Shown here piece by piece: positions 41,569-50,747 of a DNA stretch of 64,000 nucleotides; within the stretch, counting starts at the first letter, position 1, and each line of letters opens with the position of its first letter. The notes below the pieces were generated by a model. The model was given only the letters and a program-made list of their open reading frames with translations. It made no database searches and was not told where the DNA came from. The stretch is from PFJX01 sp031426815 (GTDB lineage Bacteria > Pseudomonadota > Gammaproteobacteria > Burkholderiales > Thiobacillaceae), in the NCBI GenBank assembly GCA_031426815.1, contig JASJPG010000027.1, positions 71,573 through 135,572 on the forward strand. Direction: 5' to 3'. A program made the translations under genes and the position numbers.

Positions 41569-43599
41569 ATGGCCGAGCCGGAATCCCTCTCGGGTAGCGC
41601 AGGCGGTGCGGACATCCAGTCCTCGCGCTTCTTGTGGCTGATCGGGATTTTCGTCATCAGCCTGACCCTGGTGGTCGGACTGAAGATGTTCTTCTCGCAT
41701 CTTTACGACGAAATCGGCGCGCGCAGCGCCAACGAACGCGCCCGCCTGTTCATCGGCGAAGAGCTCGTCAGCGGCCTGCTGCGTATCGAGAAGGATGTTT
41801 ATCAGATGAACACCCTGACCAGCCCGGTCGCTCAGGCCCGGCTGGAACAGCATATCAGCGAGCATGTCGCCAAGATGCGCCACGACCTGGGCGTGCTGAA
41901 GAACGGCGGCCGCGTCAGGCAAGTCGTGTATCTCAACATCGAAGGCCATGACCAGATGGTGCGCGAAGTGGACTACCGGCCGGACCCGGCTGCGCGCGGC
42001 TATGTCATGGAATTGATCGAAATCGCGCCGCAACTCGATCAGGTGCTGGACAAGACTCGCGGCCTGCGCAAACTACTCGCACAGCGGACGCAACTGCGCG
42101 ACAGTAACGACAGCAAGGGCCTGTTCGCGCTGGAACATGAAATCGCGGTGTATCTGAAACACATCCCGCCCTATTTCTTTCGCCTGAACGAAAACGCCAA
42201 CCGCTTGTTCTTTGACAGCAGCGACCGCCTGAAAGAACTGGAACGGCAACTCGCGACGCAACGGGAGGGGTTCAAGACCACGGAAATGGGCCTGGTCGCG
42301 TTGATCATCGTCCTGGCCACGCTGGCCGGCTTCGTCTTCGCCCGCCAGATCAATGAAGCCAACCGACGCTTGCATCTGGCCCTGAACGAAATGCGCGCCG
42401 CCAAGGAAGAAGCAGAACGCGCCAGCCGCTCGAAATCGGATTTCGTCTCACGCATGAGCCATGAACTGCGCACGCCGATGAACGCCATCCTCGGCTTCGC
42501 GCAGTTGCTGGAAAGCGAGGAGCTGACGCCGGAACACCGCGATTACGTCGGCGAAATCAACCGCGCCGGCGCACATTTGCTCGAACTGATCAACAAGGTG
42601 CTCGATCTGGCCAAGATCGAAGCCGGCAAGATGACCATCGAGCACATCCCGTTCGACCTGCGCCACACCCTGAACGAAGTCGCCGCGCTGGTTTCCGAAC
42701 GCGCCAGGGCCAAAGGCATCGATCTGCGCTTCCATGCTTCGCCCGAATTGCCCGCGCGCGTCATGGGCGATCCGACACATTTGCGCCAGGTATTGATCAA
42801 CCTGATCGGCAATGCCGAAAAATTTACTCACGTTGGCGGCATCGACATCCGCATCGAACCCGTCGATGACGCCTCACGCATCAGCTACAGCGTGCGCGAC
42901 ACCGGCATCGGCATGGATGCACCGACGCTGGCGCGCCTGTTCCAACCTTTCGCCCAGGCCGACGAATCGACCACCCGGAAATTCGGCGGCACCGGCCTGG
43001 GCCTGAAGATTTCGCAAGATCTGGTACACGCGATGGGTGGCGATATCCAGGTCGAAAGCGAGGCCGGTATCGGCAGTCGGTTCTGGTTCACCTTGCCCGC
43101 CACTCCCGCGCCAGAGGCAATCGGCGACACCGCGCCGCCCCTGAATATCGTGGTTGCGACTGCTGAAACCCCACCTGATCCGGCAGTCGCCGCAGAAACC
43201 GTCGTTGCAGACGAAACCGCCTTGCATGGCCATGTCCTGCTGGTCGAAGACAACCGCATCAACCAGATGGTCGCCACCCGCATGCTGGGCAAGCTCGGCT
43301 TGAGCTACGACATTGCCAACCACGGCGGCGAAGCGCTGCAGCGACTGCAGGAACGCGACTACGCCTTGATCCTGATGGATATGGAAATGCCGGAAATGGA
43401 CGGCCAGGAAGCCACCCGCCGGATTCGGGCAATGGAATCGGACACCGGCAAACCACGCATGCCGATCATCGCCATGACCGCCAACGCCCTGCATGAAGAC
43501 CGCGAACACTGCCTGGCCAGCGGCATGGACGACCATATCTCGAAACCGGTCGAACTGGCCCGGCTCAGCGAAGTGCTGCGGCGCTGGCTACCGGGGTGA
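41569..43599 (+). CDS. Hybrid sensor histidine kinase (TM-periplasmic-HisKA-HATPase-REC)
   Basis: A 676-residue inner-membrane kinase. Membrane segments at about residues 22-42 (FLWLIGIFVISLTLVVGLKM) and 243-262 (MGLVALIIVLATLAGFVFAR) enclose a ~200-residue helical periplasmic sensor. HisKA carries the phospho-acceptor in FVSRMSHELRTPMNAILGFA. The ATPase has NLIGNAEKFTHV (N box), DTGIGMDA and GTGLGLKISQDL. A C-terminal receiver has VLLVEDNRINQM and the phospho-acceptor Asp in LILMDMEMPEMDG. Preceded by a cognate periplasmic binding protein gene, as in TorT-TorS-like pairs. The next component of the relay may be among the response regulators downstream. Confidence 0.95.
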   Translation: MAEPESLSGSAGGADIQSSRFLWLIGIFVISLTLVVGLKMFFSHLYDEIGARSANERARLFIGEELVSGLLRIEKDVYQMNTLTSPVAQARLEQHISEHVAKMRHDLGVLKNGGRVRQVVYLNIEGHDQMVREVDYRPDPAARGYVMELIEIAPQLDQVLDKTRGLRKLLAQRTQLRDSNDSKGLFALEHEIAVYLKHIPPYFFRLNENANRLFFDSSDRLKELERQLATQREGFKTTEMGLVALIIVLATLAGFVFARQINEANRRLHLALNEMRAAKEEAERASRSKSDFVSRMSHELRTPMNAILGFAQLLESEELTPEHRDYVGEINRAGAHLLELINKVLDLAKIEAGKMTIEHIPFDLRHTLNEVAALVSERARAKGIDLRFHASPELPARVMGDPTHLRQVLINLIGNAEKFTHVGGIDIRIEPVDDASRISYSVRDTGIGMDAPTLARLFQPFAQADESTTRKFGGTGLGLKISQDLVHAMGGDIQVESEAGIGSRFWFTLPATPAPEAIGDTAPPLNIVVATAETPPDPAVAAETVVADETALHGHVLLVEDNRINQMVATRMLGKLGLSYDIANHGGEALQRLQERDYALILMDMEMPEMDGQEATRRIRAMESDTGKPRMPIIAMTANALHEDREHCLASGMDDHISKPVELARLSEVLRRWLPG

Positions 43600-43613
43600 C
43601 GGCACGGGCGCAC

Positions 43614-43698
43614 TAGGTGCGCCTTCCAAGGCGCGATTGTTCCGGACTTCGCGCCTTGGAAGGCGCCCCTACGACACCGCAACTGAGCGAAATAGGTT
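43614..43698. repeat. Dispersed palindromic repeat, copy B
   Basis: GTGCGCCTTCCAAGGCGCGA, a TTGTTCCGGACTT loop and CGCGCCTTGGAAGGCGCCCC, followed by TACGACACC and GCAACTGAGCGAAATAGG. Same orientation as copy A. Lies in the 162-bp spacer between the hybrid kinase and the EAL gene and can form a strong hairpin. Confidence 0.8.
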
Positions 43699-43761
43699 TA
43701 TTCAAGGTTCCTTAAGGGTTTTCCGATATCTTTCCAAACTCTCGTTGCGGAAAGGGTTGCC

Positions 43762-46362
43762 ATGGTCGGACAAGGTCGGTGCCCGGAGGAGGTTGCGTCG
43801 CAGCTACGCGAGCAGGCGGAGGCACAACTTGCCGAAGTGCCGCCGCGCCAGTCCGAGCGTTCGGTCGCGGCCGACCTGCACGAACTACAGGTCCACCAGA
43901 TCGAACTGGAAATGCAGAACGAGACGCTGCGCCAGGCCCAGATCGAGCTGGAAACATCGCGCGACCGGTATGTCGACCTCTACGAATTTGCCCCGGTGGC
44001 GTATCTCACCCTGTCGCGTAGCGGCATGATCGAACAGATCAACCTCACCGGCGCGGCGTTGCTGGGCGAGGATCGCAAGAAACTGCGGCAGCAGCGTTTT
44101 ATCGGCTATGTCGCCGCCGAGGACAAGGAACGCTGGCAACGCGAATTCATGTGCATCGCGCAGCATGTAGAAAAACAGAGTTGCGAACTGACCATGCAGC
44201 GCGCCGACAGCAGCCGTTTTTCCGCCCATCTCGATTGTCTGTATCTGGTTGACGAAACGCCGCAGGTGCGCATCGTGCTGAGCGATGTCAGCGTCCAGAA
44301 GCAGGCAGATCAGTTGGCGTTGCGCTTCGGGCGCCTGCTGCAAAGTTCGTTCAACGAAATTTATCTGTTCGATGCCGCATCGCTGCAATTCCTGGAGGTG
44401 AGCGCCGGCGCCATGCAGAACCTGGGCTATTCGAGCCAGGAACTGAACCAACTGACGCCGCTGGATCTGAAGCCGGCTTTCAGCCGGGAGCGTTTCGAGC
44501 GCTTGATCGCGCCGTTGCGCGCCGGCGAACAGGCTTCTCTGCTGTTCGAGACAATTCATCGCCGCAAGGATGGCTCCACCTATCCGGTCGAGGTACGCCT
44601 GCAATTGATGCAGACCCAGCCGCCGGTGTTTCTCGCGGTCATTCTCGACATCGGCGAACGCCGCCGCGCCGAGGGAGAGTTACGCATCGCCGCCATCGCC
44701 TTCGAGTCGCAGGAAGGCATGATCGTGACCGACGTGCACGGCATCATCGTCCGCGTCAACCAGGCCTTCACGCGCCTGACCGGATATCGCGCCGAGGAAG
44801 CCATCGGCCAGTCCCCGGCGTTGCTCAGTTCCGGCCGTCACGACAAGTCGTTCTACGACCTGATGTGGCAGAGCCTGCGGGAAACGGGTTATTGGCAAGG
44901 CGAGATGTGGAACCGGCGCAAGAACGGCAAGATCTACGCCGAGTGGTTGACCATTTCTGCCGTCAAAGGCCTCACCGGAGCAACAACCCACTACGTCGCC
45001 GCCTTTTCCGAGATCACCCGGAACCAGGAAGCGCAGGCCGAGATCCACCGTCTGGCCTATTACGACCCGCTCACCCATCTGCCCAACCGCCGCCTGCTGC
45101 ATGATCGGCTCGGCCAGGCGCTGATTGGCAGCACGCGCGGCGGACACCATGGCGCGGTGATGTTCCTCGATCTGGACCACTTCAAGAATCTCAACGACAC
45201 GCGCGGCCACGCGGTCGGCGACCTGTTGCTGGTCGAGGTGGCGCGGCGCCTGCAACACGGAGTGCGCGAGGGCGACACCATTTCTCGCCTGGGCGGCGAC
45301 GAATTCGTCGTCGTGCTGGAAGATTTGAGCGCGGATGCCGCCGAAGCCGGCACCCAGGCCTGGCTGGTCGGTGAGAAGGTGCGCGAGACGCTGGCGCGGC
45401 CCTACGAACTGGACGGCCACGAATACCACTGCACTGGCAGCCTTGGCGTCACGCTGTTCAGCGACCATCGGGAGTCGATCGAAGCGCTGCTCAAGCAGGC
45501 CGATCTGGCGCTGTACCAGGCCAAGCGCGCCGGCCGCAACTGCCTGCGCTTCTTCGATCCGGCCATGCAGTCGGCGCTGGACGAGCTCAGCGCGCTGGAA
45601 GCCGATCTGCGCAACGCGCTGAAACTCGGTCAATTGCAGTTGCATTACCAGGCGCAGATGGACAATACGCGGCGTGTGATCGGCGCCGAGGCGTTGCTGC
45701 GCTGGCAGCATCCGCAACGCGGCGCGGTCGCGCCGGACCTGTTCATCCCGCTGGCGGAGGACACCGGTTTGATCCTGCCGATCGGCCGCTGGGTGCTGGA
45801 GACTGCCTGCGTCCAGATCAAGGCCTGGTCGGCACATGCCGCCACTTGCGATTTGCGGCTGGCGGTCAATGTCAGCGCGCGCCAGTTCCGCCAGACCGGC
45901 TTCGTTGCCGAGGTCAAGCAAGTGCTGGCCGAGACCGGCGCCGATCCGACCCGTCTGAAGATCGAGTTGACCGAGAGTCTGGTGATCGAGAACGTGGTCG
46001 ATACCATTGCCCGCATGCAGGAACTGAAGGCCCTGGGCATCGGTTTCTCGATGGACGACTTCGGCACCGGTTTTTCCTCGCTGTCCTACCTCAAGCGTTT
46101 GCCGCTGGACCAACTCAAGATCGATCGTTCCTTCGTCGCCGATCTGGCCAGCGATGCGCACGATGCCGCGATCGTGCAGACCATCATCACGATGGGCCAC
46201 ACGCTGGGTCTGCACGTGATCGCCGAAGGCGTCGAAACCCTGGCGCAACTGGAGCGGCTCGACCAGTACGGCTGCGCCGCCTATCAGGGCTATTTGTTCA
46301 GCCGGGCGTTGCCGCTGGCGGAGTTCGAACGGTTGCTGGCGGGGTCGGTCGCCGCCCTGTAG
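43762..46362 (+). CDS. PAS-PAS-PAS-GGDEF-EAL c-di-GMP signalling protein
   Basis: An 866-residue cytoplasmic protein without membrane segments. An N-terminal coiled coil (ELQVHQIELEMQNETLRQAQ) is followed by three PAS domains (about residues 70-190, 190-310, 310-430). The GGDEF domain is intact (RLGGDEFVVVLEDL) with a likely inhibitory RxxD site five residues before it (REGD). The EAL domain has GAEALLRWQHP, KIELTESLV, DDFGTGFSSLSYL, KIDRSFV and EGVETLAQLE, so a working phosphodiesterase is expected. It could make and degrade c-di-GMP. Its stop TAG lies within the palindromic repeat at 46360. Confidence 0.95.
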   Translation: MVGQGRCPEEVASQLREQAEAQLAEVPPRQSERSVAADLHELQVHQIELEMQNETLRQAQIELETSRDRYVDLYEFAPVAYLTLSRSGMIEQINLTGAALLGEDRKKLRQQRFIGYVAAEDKERWQREFMCIAQHVEKQSCELTMQRADSSRFSAHLDCLYLVDETPQVRIVLSDVSVQKQADQLALRFGRLLQSSFNEIYLFDAASLQFLEVSAGAMQNLGYSSQELNQLTPLDLKPAFSRERFERLIAPLRAGEQASLLFETIHRRKDGSTYPVEVRLQLMQTQPPVFLAVILDIGERRRAEGELRIAAIAFESQEGMIVTDVHGIIVRVNQAFTRLTGYRAEEAIGQSPALLSSGRHDKSFYDLMWQSLRETGYWQGEMWNRRKNGKIYAEWLTISAVKGLTGATTHYVAAFSEITRNQEAQAEIHRLAYYDPLTHLPNRRLLHDRLGQALIGSTRGGHHGAVMFLDLDHFKNLNDTRGHAVGDLLLVEVARRLQHGVREGDTISRLGGDEFVVVLEDLSADAAEAGTQAWLVGEKVRETLARPYELDGHEYHCTGSLGVTLFSDHRESIEALLKQADLALYQAKRAGRNCLRFFDPAMQSALDELSALEADLRNALKLGQLQLHYQAQMDNTRRVIGAEALLRWQHPQRGAVAPDLFIPLAEDTGLILPIGRWVLETACVQIKAWSAHAATCDLRLAVNVSARQFRQTGFVAEVKQVLAETGADPTRLKIELTESLVIENVVDTIARMQELKALGIGFSMDDFGTGFSSLSYLKRLPLDQLKIDRSFVADLASDAHDAAIVQTIITMGHTLGLHVIAEGVETLAQLERLDQYGCAAYQGYLFSRALPLAEFERLLAGSVAAL

Positions 46363-46421
46363 GAGCCCCTTCCAAGGCGCGAAGTCCGGTAACAATCGCG
46401 CCTTGGAAGGCGCTCCTACGC
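46360..46421. repeat. Dispersed palindromic repeat, copy C (opposite orientation)
   Basis: TAGGAGCCCCTTCCAAGGCG, then CGAAGTCCGGTAACAATCGC and GCCTTGGAAGGCGCTCCTAC. The loop is the reverse complement of the loop in copies A and B. The first three bases form the stop codon of the EAL protein. Confidence 0.8.
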
Positions 46422-46573
46422 GGGGTGTCCCACTCATCCGGAGGGTGCAGGATCAAACTGCCTCAAGTTTGCCGGGCAGGCGGCCGATAGATGCCACACC
46501 CGGACACCGCCCATTCGTTTAATGAGTGGTGCATATCCCTTAACAATCAAGTTGTTGCATACGAGGCAAGCGC

Positions 46574-49500
46574 TTGAGAATCCTTTACATCGAGGACAAT
46601 CCGATCGATGCCGCACTGGCACGGAACGTCCTTGCGCGGGCAGCGCCGGAGTATGTCGTCGAGGTGGTTACCAGCAAGGCCGCAGCGCTGGCGCGCCTGG
46701 TCGATGCGAGCGATCTCGATGCGGTGATCTGCGATCTGACCCTGCCGGATGGTTCCGGGTTGGCGCTGCTCGGCCACATTCGCTCGCGCCGTCTGCCGCT
46801 GGCGGTGGTGATCCTGACCGGGACGGGCGATCAGGAAGCGGTGTCGGCGGCGCTCAAGGCCGGCGCCGATGCCTATCTGATCAAGCACACGCAGCCGCTC
46901 GATCTGCTGCCACGTATCCTCGCGCATGCCCTGGCCAATATGCGCACCGGCGGCGCCTACCGGATTCGGCCGCTGAAAGTGCTGTACGCCGAGGATGACC
47001 TCGCCGATATCGAGCTGACCCGCCGTCATCTGGCGCAGCATGCGCCGCATATCCAGCTCGATGCGGTGCATGACTTTGCCGACGTGCTGGCGGCTTTGCC
47101 GCAGCATGCCGATACGGCTTGCGACTATGACGCAGTGTTGCTGGATTACCTGTTGCCGGACGGCAATGCGCTGGATGTGGTCAAGATGTTGCGCCGCCAA
47201 CGCGGTCTCGACCTGCCGCTGCTTCTGGTCACCGGTACGGGCAGCGAGGAAATTGCGGCGCGCGCCTTGTCGCTCGGCATCGACGATTACCTGGTCAAAC
47301 AACCGGGCTATCTGCACAAATTGCCGGCTGCCATCGAGAGCGTCTGCCATCGCAGCGAATTGCTGCATGAAAGGGCATCGCTGCAGGAGAGCGAACAGCG
47401 CGTCCGGCTGCTGCTCGATTCCGCCGCCGAGGCGATCTACGGCGTCGATCTGGACGGCTGTTGCACCTTCGTCAATTCGGCCTGCCTGAAGCTGCTGGGT
47501 TACCAGCACGCGGATGAACTGATCGGCCGCCATATCCACGAACTGATCCATCACTCGCACCCCGACGGCACGCACTACCCGAGCCAGGAATGCCGGATTT
47601 ATCAGGCTTATCTGCACGACCAGGAAATCCATCTCGACGATGAGGTGTTCTGGCACAAGGACGGCCATCCGGTGCCGGTGGAGTGCTGGTCATATCCGAT
47701 GCACCGCGACGGGCGCGTGGTCGGCTCGGTGGCGACTTTCTTCGATATTTCCGCGCGCAAACGCGCCGAGGAGCGTTTGCATCTGGCCTCGCTGGTGTTC
47801 GAAAACACCCGCGACAGCCTGATGATCACCGACCCGGACGGCCATATCCTCAACGTCAACCGCGCCTTTTGTGAGATCACCGGCTACAGCGAAGAAGAAG
47901 TGCGCGGGCAACGTCCCAACCTGCTCCGTTCCGGCCGGCACGACGCCGCGTTCTACCAGGTCATGTGGTCGGAAATCCGCACTGCCGGCATTTGGCAGGG
48001 CGAAATCTGGAACCGGCGCAAGAACGGCGAAACCTATCCGGAATGGCTCACCATCAATTGCGTGCGCGACAGCTGGGGCGCGATCAGCCATTACGTCGGC
48101 GTTTCCACCGATCTGAGCCAGATCAAGCGCAGCGAGGCGCAGCTTGACCATCTCGCGCACCACGATCCACTCACCGATCTGCCCAACCGGGCGATGCTGC
48201 AAACCCGGCTGGCGCACGCACTGGAGCGGGCCAGGCGGACGGGCAAACGGATCGGCGTGCTGCACATCGATCTGGACCATTTCAAGCACGTCAACGACAG
48301 CCTCGGTCCGGCTTCGGGCGATGCCCTGCTGCAGGCCGTGGTGCAGCGTTTGCACGGCCGGGTACGCAAGGAAGACATCCTGGGCCGCCTCGGCGGCGAC
48401 GATTTTCTGTTGATGCTGGAAGCCATCGCAGAATCCGGCGAGATCGCGGAAGTCGCGCGCGATCTGCTCGACTTGCTGGCGCCGCCGTTCGCTTGCCGGG
48501 ATGCGATGAATCTCGCGCACGATGTTTTCCTGGGCGCCTCCATCGGCATCAGCGTTTTTCCCGACGACGGCGACAGCGTCATCGAGTTGCTGCGCGATGC
48601 CGAGGTTGCCATGTACCGCAGCAAGGAACGCGGCCGCAACCGCTTCTGTTTCTACACTGCCGACATGAATGCCGATGCGCTGGTTATGCTCGAACTGGAG
48701 GCTGACTTGCGGCGTGCGCTGGAGCGCAACGAGCTGGAACTGCACTACCAGCCCAAGGTGGATCTGCACAGCGGCCATATCATCGGCGCGGAAGCCCTGT
48801 TGCGCTGGCACCGCAACCGTCAGGGCGATGGGCTGGGCAAGATGACCGCGCCGGGGCAATTCATTCCGCTCGCGGAAAAAACCGGCCTGATCGTGCCGAT
48901 CGGCGCCTGGGTCATCGACACCGCCTGCGCGCAGCTGCGGGCCTGGCTGGACCAAGGTCTGAGCGATGTGCGCCTGGCGGTCAACGTGTCGGGCTGCCAA
49001 CTGCGCATCGCCGATTTCGACACCCAGCTTGCCGCCACGCTGGCGCGGCACGGCGTCCCTGCCCAGCATCTGGAGCTGGAGCTGACCGAAAGCATCCTGA
49101 TGCAAGACCCGGACGCCGCCGCTGCCCTGCTCAAGCGGCTCAAGGCCATCGGCGTGAAGCTGTCGCTCGACGATTTCGGCACCGGTTATTCCAGCCTCGC
49201 TTATCTGAGCCGCTTCCCGATCGATGTCCTCAAGATCGATCAATCGTTCGTGCGCGATATTGTCACCGACCCCGATGCGGCCGGCATCGTGTCGGCCGTC
49301 ATCGGCCTGGCTCAGCGTATGGATTTGAGAACGATCGCGGAAGGCGTCGAAACCGAGGCGCAACTGGGCTATCTGAGAAAGCTCGGCTGCGAAGTGATGC
49401 AGGGCTATTACTTCAGCCGGCCGGTGCCGGAAGCCGAGTTCACCGCCATGCTGCGCGACGGCAAATGCCTGCCGGCGCTGGCCGTTGTCGTGCAACAAGA

Positions 49501-49918
49501 GCGCACGCTGCTGTTGGTGGATGACGAGGCCGGCATCCTGGCCGCATTGCGCCGCATGCTGCGCAATGAAGGCTACCGCGTGCTGACCGCCGCCAGCGCG
49601 CGCGAAGGCCTGGAAATCCTGGCCCGGAACGAGGTCCAGGTGATCCTGTCCGATCAACGCATGCCGGAGATGACCGGCACCGAGTTCCTCGGCCGGGTCA
49701 AGCAACTGCATCCCGATACCGTACGCATCGTGCTGTCCGGTTACGCCGAACTGGAAAGCATCATCGAAGCGGTCAATCAGGGCGCGATCTACAAATTCCT
49801 CATCAAACCGTGGGACGACGACTTGTTGCGCGGCCATATTCGCGATGCCTTCCGTTATCACGACGCGGTGCTGAAGCCGCGTGGCAATGCTTACGACGAG
49901 ACCAACCATGCCCGCTAA
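46574..49918 (+). CDS. REC-REC-PAS-PAS-GGDEF-EAL-REC response regulator
   Basis: A 1114-residue cytoplasmic protein. Receiver domains lie at residues about 1-120 (RILYIEDNPIDAA, AVICDLTLPDGSG), 135-260 (VLYAEDDLADIEL, AVLLDYLLPDGNA) and 975-1095 (LLLVDDEAGILAA, VILSDQRMPEMTG). Two PAS domains lie between. The GGDEF motif is altered to GGDDF (RLGGDDFLLMLEAI), with RKED as a possible inhibitory site. The EAL domain is complete (GAEALLRWHRN, LELTESILM, DDFGTGYSSLAYL, KIDQSFV, EGVETEAQ). Net output is probably c-di-GMP hydrolysis. The start is TTG 46574 with GAGGCAAG upstream; no in-frame ATG follows the stop at 46541. The stop overlaps the next gene by 11 nt. Confidence 0.93.
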   Translation: MRILYIEDNPIDAALARNVLARAAPEYVVEVVTSKAAALARLVDASDLDAVICDLTLPDGSGLALLGHIRSRRLPLAVVILTGTGDQEAVSAALKAGADAYLIKHTQPLDLLPRILAHALANMRTGGAYRIRPLKVLYAEDDLADIELTRRHLAQHAPHIQLDAVHDFADVLAALPQHADTACDYDAVLLDYLLPDGNALDVVKMLRRQRGLDLPLLLVTGTGSEEIAARALSLGIDDYLVKQPGYLHKLPAAIESVCHRSELLHERASLQESEQRVRLLLDSAAEAIYGVDLDGCCTFVNSACLKLLGYQHADELIGRHIHELIHHSHPDGTHYPSQECRIYQAYLHDQEIHLDDEVFWHKDGHPVPVECWSYPMHRDGRVVGSVATFFDISARKRAEERLHLASLVFENTRDSLMITDPDGHILNVNRAFCEITGYSEEEVRGQRPNLLRSGRHDAAFYQVMWSEIRTAGIWQGEIWNRRKNGETYPEWLTINCVRDSWGAISHYVGVSTDLSQIKRSEAQLDHLAHHDPLTDLPNRAMLQTRLAHALERARRTGKRIGVLHIDLDHFKHVNDSLGPASGDALLQAVVQRLHGRVRKEDILGRLGGDDFLLMLEAIAESGEIAEVARDLLDLLAPPFACRDAMNLAHDVFLGASIGISVFPDDGDSVIELLRDAEVAMYRSKERGRNRFCFYTADMNADALVMLELEADLRRALERNELELHYQPKVDLHSGHIIGAEALLRWHRNRQGDGLGKMTAPGQFIPLAEKTGLIVPIGAWVIDTACAQLRAWLDQGLSDVRLAVNVSGCQLRIADFDTQLAATLARHGVPAQHLELELTESILMQDPDAAAALLKRLKAIGVKLSLDDFGTGYSSLAYLSRFPIDVLKIDQSFVRDIVTDPDAAGIVSAVIGLAQRMDLRTIAEGVETEAQLGYLRKLGCEVMQGYYFSRPVPEAEFTAMLRDGKCLPALAVVVQQERTLLLVDDEAGILAALRRMLRNEGYRVLTAASAREGLEILARNEVQVILSDQRMPEMTGTEFLGRVKQLHPDTVRIVLSGYAELESIIEAVNQGAIYKFLIKPWDDDLLRGHIRDAFRYHDAVLKPRGNAYDETNHAR

Positions 49919-50708
49919 CCGCCCGCAAACCCTGCTCCTGGTCGATGACGAGACCAGCATACTTTCGGCCCTGAAGCGCCTGTTCCGCCGTGATGGCTAT
50001 ACCATCCTGGCCACCGACAACGCGGCAGAAGCCTTCGCGCTACTGGCCAGCCAGCCGGTCGACGTGATCCTGTCCGACCAGCGCATGCCCGGCATGAGTG
50101 GCGTCGAATTTCTGCGCCGGGTCAAGGAATCCTATCCGGACACGGTGCGTATCGTGCTGTCCGGTTATACCGACCTGCAGTTCATCACCGATGCCATCAA
50201 CGAAGGCGCGATCTACAAGTTCCTGACCAAGCCGTGGGACGACGCGCAATTGCGCGAACAGGTGCGCGAGGCGTTTCGCGGCAAGGAAATCGCCGATGAA
50301 AATCTGCGTCTGACCGCAGAGTTACGCACCGCCAACGAAGAATTGCGGGCGTATGCCGAGGACAAGGAACGCCAGGCGCGGCAGATCGAAACCGTGCTCG
50401 ATACCTTGCAGGAAGTCTTGCAGCTGATTCCCTGGCCGATCGTCGGTGTCGATGAAGACGGCATGGTCGCCTTGTCCAACTCGGCGGCCGATGTGCAACT
50501 TGGCCCCGACGGCGGGCCGCTGCTGGGCATGGATGCGGGCGAGGTGCTGCCGGAATGGATCGGCACCTGGTTGCACGACCCGGCCATGATTCCGGCGCGG
50601 ATTCAACATGCGGGACAGCACTACCGCATCATTTTCAAACCCATGGGGCAGCATTCCAGCTCGCGCGGCGCGTTGCTGGCCTTGCTGCCGTGCGAGGCCG
50701 CGGCATGA
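49908..50708 (+). CDS. Response regulator (REC plus PAS-like domain)
   Basis: A 266-residue protein from ATG 49908, overlapping the preceding stop. The receiver (LLLVDDETSILSALKRLFRR; VILSDQRMPGMSGVEFLRRV; YKFLTKPWDD) belongs to the RpfG/HD-GYP-associated subgroup but is followed by a coiled coil (ENLRLTAELRTANEELRAYA) and a PAS-like module (PWPIVGVDEDGMVALSNSAA) instead of HD-GYP. Its receiver closely resembles the third receiver of the protein upstream, suggesting duplication. No DNA-binding domain, so it likely acts by protein contact in the relay. Confidence 0.9.
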   Translation: MPANRPQTLLLVDDETSILSALKRLFRRDGYTILATDNAAEAFALLASQPVDVILSDQRMPGMSGVEFLRRVKESYPDTVRIVLSGYTDLQFITDAINEGAIYKFLTKPWDDAQLREQVREAFRGKEIADENLRLTAELRTANEELRAYAEDKERQARQIETVLDTLQEVLQLIPWPIVGVDEDGMVALSNSAADVQLGPDGGPLLGMDAGEVLPEWIGTWLHDPAMIPARIQHAGQHYRIIFKPMGQHSSSRGALLALLPCEAAA

Positions 50709-50747
50709 ATCGGATGTGTTTTGGTTGGCTTGAGCGAGAGGTTGTCC

